Origin: Fervidobacterium thailandense
GTDB taxonomy: Bacteria > Thermotogota > Thermotogae > Thermotogales > Fervidobacteriaceae
Length of the DNA stretch: 60,643 nucleotides
Assembly: GCF_001719065.1 (NCBI RefSeq)
Contig: NZ_LWAF01000012.1
Coordinates: 1-60,643 of the forward strand
Direction: 5' to 3'
Shown here: positions 17,499 to 25,190 of the stretch, piece by piece
How positions within the stretch are numbered: the stretch's first letter is position 1
Layout of the letters: the number at the start of each line of letters is the position of its first letter
The notes under the pieces: generated by a model
The model's database searches: none
The model's input: only the letters and a program-made list of their open reading frames with translations
Told to the model about the DNA's origin: nothing
Translations under genes and position numbers: made by a program

Positions 17499-18898
17499 CC
17501 CGCAACACCATTAAGCTCTTTGAGTACCATCTCGACAACTTTGTAGAAACTTGGGAAAGATTTTGCCACGCACGAGGCATTCGTTATGGAAATGCCCCCA
17601 CGTCTTCTCAAACCGATCAACGTGGCAGCCATCGCAATCCTATGGTCGTTGTGTGAGTCGACCTCAATTTGATCTTCTTGCGGCAATACATTCGGTCCAA
17701 GCCCGTCGATAATGAAGCTGTCGTCGCTGATCTCGTATCTGACGCCAACGGCGTCAAGCAGTCTACCGAGCGCCTGGAGGCGGTTGCTCTCTTTAAACCT
17801 AAGCCTCTTGACACCGTACATGTGCGTCCGACCACGGCAAAAAACGGCGAGAGGGACGAGTGGTGGGACAAGGTCTGGACAATCGGTGAAGTCAAACTCG
17901 AAACCGTTCATACTCTCGACGCGATCGATCGAAAACGCCCCATTTTCGAATTTCACGCGAACACCGGCGCGTTCGAGTACATTAAGCACGGCCCTATCGG
18001 CTTGTAGACTCGAAGGCGACAGATTCAAAATGCGCACATCGACACCATCGAGTTTGAGTAACGCGGCAAGCACCAGAAGAAACGCGCCAGCAGACCAATC
18101 GCCTTCCACTTCGTATGACCCTCCGACGTAATGCTGGCGGCCCGAGACATGGAATTCGGTGAAGTCCTCCGAAGTGCGGACCCTTATGCCAAAACGCTCC
18201 ATCGTTTCAAGCGTCATCGCTATGTATGGCTTGCTCGTAGGGTTCTCAACAATCACCGTCGAATCGCCATCGGTGAGTGGAAGTGCCATCAAAAGTCCGG
18301 AAAGAAGCTGGCTTGTCAGAGAGGCGTCGATCCGGCCATGCGCTGCTCTTAAACGACCGGACACGTTGACTGGTAGATAACCGGCGTTCGTCTCTACAAG
18401 GAGTCCGAAGGCCTTGAGTCCGGCAACAATATCGAACGGTCGTTTGAGCAGCGACCCCCGACCCGTAACTGTTGTAACGGCGGTGTCATCACCGAACAGA
18501 CCAAGTATTGGAAGCACCATCCTCGCGCATAAACCGGACTCGCCACATTCCAGTTTGCTTGGACGGGCTGTCCTCAGAGAAGCGCCGGAATCGGGTGAAC
18601 TGAACATCACATCTCGACTGTCAAGAACGCCATCTCCCGAGTGACTCTCGGTTATTTTGACTCCAAACGCCTTTGCCACCTCGAGTGATGCCGAAGCATC
18701 TTCACAACTCGATACGTTCCGAAGCCGTACCTCACCGGACCCCTCGCAACAGGCAACGGAAAGTAAAGAAGCAAAAATGGCCCTAATCGATTGACTCTTC
18801 GATGGCGGTGCAGTAAAGGTCACGGTGCGTCCAACAGGTGCGTCAATCTTGATAGGAACAACGATCGCGCGATCGCTCGTCTGGTCAACCAATAACAT
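17495..18898 (-). CDS. aroA: AroA: 3-phosphoshikimate 1-carboxyvinyltransferase (EPSP synthase)
   Basis: Transfers enolpyruvyl from PEP to shikimate 3-phosphate. Visible motifs are APPSKSQSIRAIFAS (PEP/S3P lysine), LECGESGLCARM, SQLLSGLLMALPL, GDWSAGAFLL, the catalytic Asp segment FTDCPDLVPPL, FKESNRLQAL and DSHNDHRIAMA. I start at the ATG at 18898 (GAGGAG about 10 bases upstream), which overlaps aroE/K by 14 bases; a TTG three codons earlier lies too close to the ribosome-binding site. At 467 aa it is somewhat longer than the usual ~430. Confidence 0.95.
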   Translation of the reverse strand: MLLVDQTSDRAIVVPIKIDAPVGRTVTFTAPPSKSQSIRAIFASLLSVACCEGSGEVRLRNVSSCEDASASLEVAKAFGVKITESHSGDGVLDSRDVMFSSPDSGASLRTARPSKLECGESGLCARMVLPILGLFGDDTAVTTVTGRGSLLKRPFDIVAGLKAFGLLVETNAGYLPVNVSGRLRAAHGRIDASLTSQLLSGLLMALPLTDGDSTVIVENPTSKPYIAMTLETMERFGIRVRTSEDFTEFHVSGRQHYVGGSYEVEGDWSAGAFLLVLAALLKLDGVDVRILNLSPSSLQADRAVLNVLERAGVRVKFENGAFSIDRVESMNGFEFDFTDCPDLVPPLVPLAVFCRGRTHMYGVKRLRFKESNRLQALGRLLDAVGVRYEISDDSFIIDGLGPNVLPQEDQIEVDSHNDHRIAMAATLIGLRRRGGISITNASCVAKSFPSFYKVVEMVLKELNGVAG

Positions 18899-20270
18899 AG
18901 GTCTCAAGCTCCTCGCTCAAGATTTGAACGATCTCTTCTGGCGTTCTTCCTTCGGTTGGTACCACAAGGTCCGCCACGGAGAAGTAGAGATCGAGCCGTT
19001 CGTTCAACATCACTTTCAACTTGCACACGGTTTCTTCAACACCGTCAGCTTTTAGAAGTGGCCGGTCCGTCGTACCGGCCAAACGAGATGCACATTCGTC
19101 AGGACCGGCCCACAGCCAGATTACATGACCTTCGGTGAGCTGCTGACGATTTTCGGCTTTCAGAACTATGCCACCTCCCGTCGATACAATTTGCGCACCG
19201 TCCTTGCGTAACACGTCCGACAGAACGACGGTCTCGAGTTCACGAAAACGCGTCTCCGTCAGTTTTTCAAAGATCTCCGACACACTCATGCCAGTTCTCT
19301 CTTCGATCAACACATCAGTGTCAACGTGTTCGGCGTCGGTGACCGCCGCAAGGAGCCGCCCTACCGTCGTCTTTCCGGTTCCGGAGAGTCCGATGAGAAA
19401 AACGACAGGCTTCTTAGAGCGTGAATTTTTCAATACGTGCTCCCATGAATTGTCGAAAATCTCATCCCAAATGTTTGGATCGATGTCCTTCTCGGTAAAA
19501 ATTCTGAACGCCTCGAGCCCCTGTGCAAGGAGCCACGTCTCACCGGGTACGTACACGCCGCCAGTCACTTCCACTCGCTCTCGGTAGTTCGCGTCGATGA
19601 AAACCGCGTTCTTACCCAGTTCAAGTTTCCTGAGTTCCTCAGGGCGCACCGAAAGACAGTTGAGAATGAGTTCAAACGTTTCGAGTCTGGTTGGAAATTC
19701 TTCAAGCTTGGCCGTGCTCACCGTGACGTGGTCACCGGCAAACTTCTTAGCGAGAAGCGAAGCTTTGCCCACCGTTCGGTTGAAGACCGTCACATCGAAC
19801 TTGGTTCCTGTATCTTGACCATAAAGAGTCATTGCTGCGAGTACCGCGCGTGCAGCGCCACCTGCACCGAGTAGTGCAGTTTTCACACATTCGCTGGAAC
19901 CAGTCCCGATGTAGCGTCGCAAAAATTTTTCGATAGCAAGCACATCGGTGTTCGTACAGAACGGATTTGCACACCCCATCTCGGTTGAGCGTCTGAAGGC
20001 AACTGTATTCACAGCACCACTCAGAAGAGCAGTTTCACTCACGCCCCAACCGCGGGCTTTACAAACGCGAAACGCGTCTTCTTTAAAAGGTGCTGTGATG
20101 TTAATTCCGTCAATTCTTAAGTGCTCTGACAGCTCCAAAGCCTCTTCAAAACTCGAGACCCTGAGACGTGTGTAGCTACAGCTCACGCCAAGTCTTGAAC
20201 CGAACTTCGCGAAAATTAATGGACTCTTGCTGTGATATATTGGAGAACCTACGACCGCAAACTTCAGCAT
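18885..20270 (-). CDS. aroEK: AroE-AroK fusion: shikimate dehydrogenase / shikimate kinase
   Basis: Two consecutive shikimate enzymes in one 461-residue chain. AroE is about residues 1-270: SKSP substrate motif (14-17), catalytic K63 (NITAPFKED), D109 (TNTDVLA) and NADP loop LLGAGGAARAV (134-143). AroK is about 288-461: P-loop GLSGTGKTT (294-302), HVDTDVLIEERTG, FRELE, STGGGIV and TTDRPLL (lid). The linker is only about 20 residues. The frame is unbroken, so this is a genuine fusion. No separate aroE or aroK occurs in the window. Gap from aroD is 76 bases. Confidence 0.95.
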   Translation of the reverse strand: MLKFAVVGSPIYHSKSPLIFAKFGSRLGVSCSYTRLRVSSFEEALELSEHLRIDGINITAPFKEDAFRVCKARGWGVSETALLSGAVNTVAFRRSTEMGCANPFCTNTDVLAIEKFLRRYIGTGSSECVKTALLGAGGAARAVLAAMTLYGQDTGTKFDVTVFNRTVGKASLLAKKFAGDHVTVSTAKLEEFPTRLETFELILNCLSVRPEELRKLELGKNAVFIDANYRERVEVTGGVYVPGETWLLAQGLEAFRIFTEKDIDPNIWDEIFDNSWEHVLKNSRSKKPVVFLIGLSGTGKTTVGRLLAAVTDAEHVDTDVLIEERTGMSVSEIFEKLTETRFRELETVVLSDVLRKDGAQIVSTGGGIVLKAENRQQLTEGHVIWLWAGPDECASRLAGTTDRPLLKADGVEETVCKLKVMLNERLDLYFSVADLVVPTEGRTPEEIVQILSEELETYVIG

Positions 20271-20346
20271 ATGGCACTACCCCTTCGCACCTTACAGGAA
20301 ACTCAAAAAGTACTCGCAGTCATGCTAATCTCGTTACTTCGCCATC

Positions 20347-21072
20347 TCACAAACGCCTTAAGTCTTTCTCTAACTGGTCAGCCGTCGTTGAAAGGATCAT
20401 CTGACGGAGCTCATCGTAGCTTGGTTGGTCCGGTGCTGTACTTTCGAACGCAGCGGCAAAAGTAAAAGGACTACCGAGCAGTGGAGCGAGACATCGTACC
20501 TTGACCCCCAACTTACCCATTCCAGCCACAATCACCCGTGGGCTGCAAAGCGAAAGCAAGGTTTCGGCATCCTCATCCGAACACACGAGAGTTGCTACCT
20601 TCAGTAAGTCCGGAGAGAGTGACGCTTCAGCTCGCTCAATCCAGCTTTTAAGAACATCGAGCTTGTCTGTAGATTCGAAGTTGTGGTAAGAATAAATGAA
20701 AGATGTGCCAACGGTTCGGCTGAGTTCCCTAAGTTCACGTGCCAGCTCGAAAGGTAGCTCCGAGTCGACGTCGATGAAATCAGCACCAGATAACGCTGCT
20801 ATTCTGAGAAGCTGAAAACGTTCTGCGTCCGAAAATCTTCCAGCTCGGCAAGTCACGATGCATCGTCCCCTCCTGGAGCTTTTCAGAAAGGCACTCAACC
20901 TCCGGGCGACACCATCGAGTTCTGGTACTTCGAACGACATGAGATCGATACGGAGCTCGTAGAGCCGGTAGCGCCGATCAACCTCTTCGAAGACATAATC
21001 CGATCTATGTCCGACGCTTGCGCAAATGAAATCGCCGTACGGCTCACCTATCGGTGGCACCGCTGTTTGCAT
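20347..21072 (-). CDS. aroD: AroD: type I 3-dehydroquinate dehydratase
   Basis: Schiff-base-forming dehydratase of the shikimate pathway. Features: YRLYELRIDLMSFE near strand 2, IVTCRAGRFSD (TCR segment), FIDVDSELP, FIYSYHNFEST (catalytic His) and LLKVATLVCSDED (Schiff-base Lys). Near the C-terminus AGMGKLGVK and LGSPFTFAAAF are typical. I choose the ATG at 21072, 8 bases after the aroB stop; the frame is open 18 codons further but would overlap aroB. 241 aa. Confidence 0.93.
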   Translation of the reverse strand: MQTAVPPIGEPYGDFICASVGHRSDYVFEEVDRRYRLYELRIDLMSFEVPELDGVARRLSAFLKSSRRGRCIVTCRAGRFSDAERFQLLRIAALSGADFIDVDSELPFELARELRELSRTVGTSFIYSYHNFESTDKLDVLKSWIERAEASLSPDLLKVATLVCSDEDAETLLSLCSPRVIVAGMGKLGVKVRCLAPLLGSPFTFAAAFESTAPDQPSYDELRQMILSTTADQLEKDLRRL

Positions 21073-21080
21073 CACGTTTC

Positions 21081-22169
21081 TCACCACGCTTTTGGTAGTT
21101 GATGCGGAATTTCCGTCAAGATGCACCGTAAGATTTCGAGGAACGTTTCCCTCTTTACGCTCCGAACCTCCGAAACCCCTGGACGCAGAATGTTTACCAA
21201 ATCGATGTAGTTACCCGAGTTCTTTTTGTCGTGCCTTGCGATGCCCAGAACCTCCTCGATGTCGGACTCTCCAAGCTCTACGTATGTTGGAAGTCCCAAA
21301 GTGGCGAGTATTCGTTGGATCTCCGACGTTACGTCGAACTTCGTTCCAAAGAGAACCTCGTTCACACGGCTTTCGACGACCATTCCAACGCTCACCGCAA
21401 AGCCGTGGCGCAGGTTGAACTTAAGCTCGAGCGCGTGACCGACGGTGTGCCCAAAGTTGAGCAGCCGCCTGAGGCCACGATCGCCCAGGTCTTCTGAAAC
21501 AACCCGCACCTTCACGTTTATCGACCGGGTGATAATCTCTCTTAAAGCTGAATGCTTGATCTCTTCGCCTGGTCTGTACAATTCCTGGAGTACTTCCAGA
21601 AGGCGCTCGTCGCCGATGAGTCCGGTCTTAACGACTTCGGCGAGTCCGTTCTTGAACTCTTCGGCTGGCAGGGTGGAAAGGAATTCCGGACACAACAACA
21701 CGAATTCAGGGAGCGTGATTGTACCGATGGTGTTCTTGAATGCTCCGAGGTCAACTCCGTTTTTCCCACCGATCGCCGCATCAACCATCGCCAGAAGCGT
21801 CGTTGGCACGAAACCGAACCTGAGACCGCGCATGAACGTTGAACCAATGAACCCGGCGATGTCGCACACGGCACCACCGCCAACCCCAAGCAAGAACCAA
21901 GTTCTGTCAACGTCGGCGTTTAAAAGGGTCCAGTAAACCCTCTCGAGCTTCGAAAATTGCTTAGCATTTTCCCCCGGTTCCAGTGTTACGACGACTTTCG
22001 GCTCGAGAAGTGTCAAAAAATCCCTTTGGAGGCGGCCAACGTTCTCGTCGGTCAGGACGCAGAGTCTATCGGAGTAAACCGACCAGATAGAGCGTAAAGA
22101 ATCGGCAAGTTCAGACTTCGTTTCAAAGAAACAAATCGACGAGCCGAAGAGTTGTGCGAGTTCAACCAC
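21081..22169 (-). CDS. aroB: AroB: 3-dehydroquinate synthase
   Basis: NAD- and metal-dependent conversion of DAHP to 3-dehydroquinate. Motifs: [79 protein letters not shown]-like [24 protein letters not shown] (metal His) and RHDKKNSG. 362 aa, complete. The GTG start overlaps aroF by 8 bases, with GGGAGG about 11 bases upstream. The alternative 2-deoxy-scyllo-inosose synthase family is unlikely given the context. Confidence 0.96.
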   Translation of the reverse strand: MVELAQLFGSSICFFETKSELADSLRSIWSVYSDRLCVLTDENVGRLQRDFLTLLEPKVVVTLEPGENAKQFSKLERVYWTLLNADVDRTWFLLGVGGGAVCDIAGFIGSTFMRGLRFGFVPTTLLAMVDAAIGGKNGVDLGAFKNTIGTITLPEFVLLCPEFLSTLPAEEFKNGLAEVVKTGLIGDERLLEVLQELYRPGEEIKHSALREIITRSINVKVRVVSEDLGDRGLRRLLNFGHTVGHALELKFNLRHGFAVSVGMVVESRVNEVLFGTKFDVTSEIQRILATLGLPTYVELGESDIEEVLGIARHDKKNSGNYIDLVNILRPGVSEVRSVKRETFLEILRCILTEIPHQLPKAW

Positions 22170-23058
22170 AGCAGCCGATACCTCCAGGGATGAAGCGCTG
22201 TCCTTCGCTTATGTTTCCGGCTTTGTTCATCGTGACGTTTGTGGCACTAAAGCCTTCTAGAGTTGCTCTAAGCGCCCTGACCCTTCTGACAAGTTCCCTG
22301 AAAGCTTCAGGTGTGAGCGCCTGTTCCTTATCGGACAACGCTTCTTCCGGACGAATGTGGACTTCGACGATGATTCCGTCCGCCCCTACTGCCGCTGCTG
22401 CCTGAGCCAACGGGATCACGAGCGATGCCTTGCCCGCTGCGTGCGAAGGATCGACGATCACCGGCAGGTGCGTAAGCTCCTTAAGCGACGGCACCGCACT
22501 GATGTCGAGCGTGTTCCTCGTGTAGGTTTCAAAAGTTCGGATGCCCCGCTCACAAAGAACCACATTTGGATTGCCTTCGGCGAGAATGTACTCGGCGCTG
22601 TTCAACAAATCACTAAGTGTCGAATGCATTCCGCGCTTCAAAAGTACTGGTTTGTTCGCCTTACCAACTTCCTTGAGGAGCGAAAAGTTTTGCATGTTCC
22701 GAGCACCGATTTGCAGCATATCCACGTATTCTGCAACCCAATGCACGTCTCTTGGGTCGAGTACCTCTGTCACAATGGGTAAGCCTGTGAGCTCAGAGGC
22801 CTTCTTCAAGATCTTGAGGCCCTTCAGCCCAAGTCCCTGGAACGAGTACGGCGACGTGCGCGGCTTGAAAACACCACCTCTCAACATGTGAGCGCCGGCT
22901 TCTTTTACAGCAAATGCTGTTTCGATCATCTGCGCCTCGCTCTCGACCGCGCACGGCCCGGCGATGATCACGAACCCCTCGCCGAATCTCACACAGGAGA
23001 CATCAACAACCGTTCGCGCTCTGGCCACACTCTTACTGGCAAACTTCAAACCTGACAT
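22162..23058 (-). CDS. aroF: AroF: DAHP synthase, type I-beta, without N-terminal regulatory domain
   Basis: First shikimate step, PEP plus erythrose 4-phosphate to DAHP. Barrel motifs: [67 protein letters not shown] and IIVEVH. The T. maritima homologue has about 95 residues before IIAGPC, including a ferredoxin-like domain for Tyr/Phe inhibition (family knowledge). Here there are only about 30, so that domain is missing. There is also a C-terminal tail of roughly 35 residues ending GGIGCCG. I start at the ATG at 23058 with GGGGGTGAT upstream; a GTG three codons earlier is less well placed. 298 aa. Confidence 0.95.
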   Translation of the reverse strand: MSGLKFASKSVARARTVVDVSCVRFGEGFVIIAGPCAVESEAQMIETAFAVKEAGAHMLRGGVFKPRTSPYSFQGLGLKGLKILKKASELTGLPIVTEVLDPRDVHWVAEYVDMLQIGARNMQNFSLLKEVGKANKPVLLKRGMHSTLSDLLNSAEYILAEGNPNVVLCERGIRTFETYTRNTLDISAVPSLKELTHLPVIVDPSHAAGKASLVIPLAQAAAAVGADGIIVEVHIRPEEALSDKEQALTPEAFRELVRRVRALRATLEGFSATNVTMNKAGNISEGQRFIPGGIGCCG

Positions 23059-23082
23059 CGGAATCACCCCCGGGAGAATTGT

Positions 23083-23088
23083 TTACAT
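23083..23088 (-). other. Minimal start-stop ORF (ATG-TAA) before aroF
   Basis: On the minus strand GGAGGAGGT is followed two bases later by ATG TAA, 25 bases upstream of the aroF start. The ribosome-binding site is stronger than that of aroF itself, and the ATG is immediately followed by a stop. It may be chance, or it may load or stall ribosomes between the terminator and aroF. Confidence 0.45.
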
Positions 23089-23131
23089 GGACCTCCTCCA
23101 AAGCCGTTGCCGAATTTACAGACTCTTAAAT

Positions 23132-23173
23132 AAAAAAACCGTGGGTGCACTTTTGCTCTTGTGCACCCACGGT
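23132..23173 (-). terminator. Intrinsic terminator of the aromatic attenuator
   Basis: Minus-strand ACCGTGGGTGCAC, 10-base loop, GTGCACCCACGGT (perfect 13-bp stem) then TTTTTTTATTT. It sits between the aro promoter and aroF, so it is conditional. Its 5' arm (23172-23161) is the strand captured by the antiterminator. Confidence 0.93.
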
Positions 23174-23236
23174 CTTCTGTAGCCCTTCCCCTGGTGGTCT
23201 TGCTCAACGCAAAACCGCAGGAGGCCGTGGATGCAC
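23161..23236 (-). promoter_or_regulatory. Antiterminator of the aromatic attenuator
   Basis: RNA segment GUGCAUCCACGG (23236-23225), immediately after the aromatic codons, can pair along all 12 bases (one G-U) with CCGUGGGUGCAC (23172-23161), the 5' arm of the terminator. A competing upstream structure sequesters it. The outer stem is CUGGUGGU (23258-23251, spanning the Trp codons) with ACCACCAG (23198-23191), and the inner stem is GCAGGAG (23242-23236) with CUCCUGC (23223-23217). A ribosome held on the Phe/Trp codons would break the competing stem and favour antitermination. Pairing is seen directly; behaviour is inferred. Confidence 0.88.
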
Positions 23237-23323
23237 TCCTGCATAATAAAACCACCAGAAGTTATTTATTTTGGAAGAAAACGCGCTGATACTATCTAGT
23301 TTGACAGTACTTAGTTGGTCCAA
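23204..23323 (-). CDS. Aromatic amino acid leader peptide (FWWFYY)
   Basis: A 39-codon ORF whose residues 22-27 are Phe-Trp-Trp-Phe-Tyr-Tyr (codons TTC TGG TGG TTT TAT TAT, 23260-23243), followed by AGVHPRPPAVLR and TGA. All six aromatic codons lie consecutively, just before the antiterminator, ahead of an operon that makes exactly Phe, Tyr and Trp. The only standard start in this frame downstream of the in-frame TAA is TTG at 23323, with AGGGGGG six bases upstream, so the start is less certain than the frame. No other function is expected. Confidence 0.85.
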   Translation of the reverse strand: MDQLSTVKLDSISAFSSKINNFWWFYYAGVHPRPPAVLR

Positions 23324-23411
23324 TTCCTTCCCCCCTGTATAAGTTGGTGCTTAAGCATGAATATTTTTACCCATCAGATCGGAATGTTAAGCTACATGTT
23401 TGTTTTTTAAT

Positions 23412-23440
23412 ATTCTACACAAGATATACAAACATGTCAA
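23412..23440 (-). promoter_or_regulatory. Promoter of the aro-phe-tyr-trp operon
   Basis: Minus-strand TTGACA, exactly 17 bases, TAGAAT. A transcript would start near 23405, giving roughly 80 bases before the leader TTG and about 345 before aroF. It is the only strong sigma-A promoter I found for the 15-gene operon. Confidence 0.85.
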
Positions 23441-23869
23441 CACTGGTTTTGAGAAACTCCACGAATAGGTATGGACATACTTACCAGGTAGAAAAACAAA
23501 ACAATACAGATGGAGCTCTAAAAAGAATAGAGGCTGCCTCCATCCTGTTTGATATAATTAAAACAAGTAACATCCCTTTTTATCATATTACCAATTTCTT
23601 CCAAGAGTATGTTCGATAAGCTGTTCCATCAAATTATGAAAAACGAGCGAATTATTGGATGTTTACTCGAAAAAGTACACCCCATGTAAAAAGGCCGACT
23701 GCTTAGAGAAAAGATAGAAAGACAATTTTTTCATCTTACTGATATGTTTCGGGCCTAAGCCCTTTGTCACCGGTAACGCTTTAACCTATTTTCTTAGCGT
23801 GGAACAGCTTCATGAGGAGCTTCTAATGGAATATCATCTGATGTAGCTCGTTTTCCGGAGTACCATTTT
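23441..23869. other. Intergenic stretch with no intact gene, possibly a degenerate remnant
   Basis: AT-rich, about 430 bases between the aro promoter and the glycosyltransferase remnant. No complete gene, tRNA or strong terminator was recognised. On the plus strand several short open pieces in different frames look protein-like (for example LLREKIERQ near 23700 and LSVEQLHEELL near 23800) but are broken by stops and frame changes, as expected of a decayed gene. I cannot assign a family. It coincides with the compositional boundary of the aro block. Confidence 0.4.
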
Positions 23870-24822
23870 TCACTCACTTTGGACGGGGGTGATGCTGTGC
23901 CAATTAGCAGCCAGAAAATTGCAAATAGCCCTTACATTTTCTCTCGCACTTTCAACTTCCAAAACTTCTGCTCTTTTTTCAAACGGTTCGAGCGTAAAAT
24001 ACTCGATGTACGGCTTTTTCTTGAACAAGTGCTGGGTCTTTTGTTGAGCGTACACCACAACCATTTTTGTTTTTGCGCACGTTAGAATATCCGCAAGGCC
24101 ACTTCTAACAACTATGATTCGTCCGAAGAGTTCCGCTACGCGGATGAGGTCGGTTAAGGGAAGCGTCACGGTTTCGAGTCTAAGATCCGCTTTTAAATCT
24201 TGCAGGTAGTCCGGAGTATCGTTCAAGTAAACTTTGAAGCCCATTTTGGTGAGTGATTTTACTAAATCTCGCATGAATTCCTTCAAATCCTGTGTCATGA
24301 GCATAGCTCGTGAGGAGGGGCAAATGAAGACGGAGTTGTTCGGGTCTTCGACGTTTTCGGCAAAGCGGAGAAATTCAACTGTGGGATCGGGAAGCCTGTC
24401 GGGAAGTCTGAAGTATTTTTCCGATGTCTTTGGCTCCAAACCAAGTTGGCACATGTACACGTCCCAGAAGTTGTAGTTGTCAAATGTCGTAACCTTTTCC
24501 AGTAGGCCTGGGAGGGCGATGTTTATTCCGGGAACTTCAAGTTTTCGTGGGGTTTTGAGGGCTCCTAGTGGATTTTCGTTACTAAATCGAGGATATGCCT
24601 GTTCCCGATAAGATATTCGTCGATCCCGTCGAACATTTCAGCGATCTTCTTGAGTTTGCCAACGCTGACTATTCCAAATTTCTGAATACCGTGTTCCTTT
24701 TTGAGTCTTCGCGCAAGTCCTGCGAGTGCGTACATATCTCCGATGTGTGAACCGGAGACAAAATAAGTGGTTCCGGGATCAAGATGCATCTTCCTGCTTA
24801 GAAGAAACCTAAACAGCGACAC
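23870..24822 (-). pseudogene. Frameshifted glycosyltransferase family 9-like gene
   Basis: The N-terminal part (from a GTG at 24822 after GAAGGGAG) reads FVSGSHIGDMYALAGLARRL and ends at a TAG at 24565. The C-terminal part is open in another frame and continues through NPLGALKTPRKLEVPGINIA, then PSSRAMLM, and LPLTDLIRVAELFGRIIVVRSGLADIL down to 23870. Adding one base to the run of four A/T at 24573-24576 joins both into about 317 residues. GDxYxLxGL near the start and RSGLADIL near the end resemble heptosyltransferase-like GT9 enzymes, but the match is loose. It may be a true pseudogene or a sequencing error in the homopolymer. Confidence 0.6.
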
Positions 24823-24841
24823 TGTGGTTCTCCCTTCGTGC

Positions 24842-25165
24842 TTATTCTTTCTTTCTTAGTTTCACGGCAGTTCCGTACGCTAATATTTCCGCTGCTCCCT
24901 GCATGACCGATGAAGAGCCGAATCTTAAGCCGATGACGGCGTCCGCTCCGAGTTTTTCCGCTTCGGTTATCATGCGCTGAACGGCGATTTTTCTGCTCTC
25001 ATTGAGTAGTTCTGTGTAGCCTTTGATTTCCCCTCCAGCAAGTGTTTTGAAAGCAGCTGCGATGTCTTTTCCCAGATGCTTTGAGTTGACAATACTTCCC
25101 GTTACGATGCCAAGAACTTCGGTAACTTCGTATCCGGGCACATAATCGGTGGTCGTTACGATCAT
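24842..25165 (-). CDS. YbjQ/UPF0145 family protein
   Basis: Small 107-residue protein of the YbjQ (DUF74) family, whose role is unknown although a metal-binding, pentameric fold is known. The N-terminal TTTDYVPGYEVTEVLGIVTG and the C-terminal LGADAVIGLRFGSS segments are diagnostic. I start at the ATG at 25165, which has AAAGGAGGG just upstream; a longer frame overlaps the permease gene. It follows the ABC permease closely and precedes the glycosyltransferase remnant by 19 bases. Confidence 0.88.
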   Translation of the reverse strand: MIVTTTDYVPGYEVTEVLGIVTGSIVNSKHLGKDIAAAFKTLAGGEIKGYTELLNESRKIAVQRMITEAEKLGADAVIGLRFGSSSVMQGAAEILAYGTAVKLRKKE

Positions 25166-25190
25166 GTTCTCCCTCCTTTTAGGCGTGAGT

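Noticed and set aside
12991-22169. Many long plus-strand open frames opposite the aro and trp genes (for example 13354-13806, 16525-17007, 17043-17546, 21445-21936)
   Set aside because: They lie entirely antisense to well-conserved genes, have low-complexity Ser/Arg-rich translations and no ribosome-binding sites. High GC explains the lack of stops.
23064-23255. 63-codon minus-strand ORF through the aro attenuator
   Set aside because: It runs through the terminator in a different frame from the aromatic codons, and its sequence is Arg/Cys-rich and unlike a protein.
23132-23440. T-box or TRAP-type control ahead of aroF
   Set aside because: There is no T-box core and no series of regularly spaced GAG/UAG triplets. 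The aromatic codon run and alternative stems fit ribosome-mediated attenuation.
23344-23619. 91-codon plus-strand ORF
   Set aside because: It overlaps the aro promoter, lacks a ribosome-binding site and matches no family I recognise. Treated as part of the degenerate stretch.
24565-24600. Programmed ribosomal frameshift in the GT9-like gene
   Set aside because: There is only an ordinary run of four identical bases and no clear stimulatory structure. Mutation or sequencing error is simpler.
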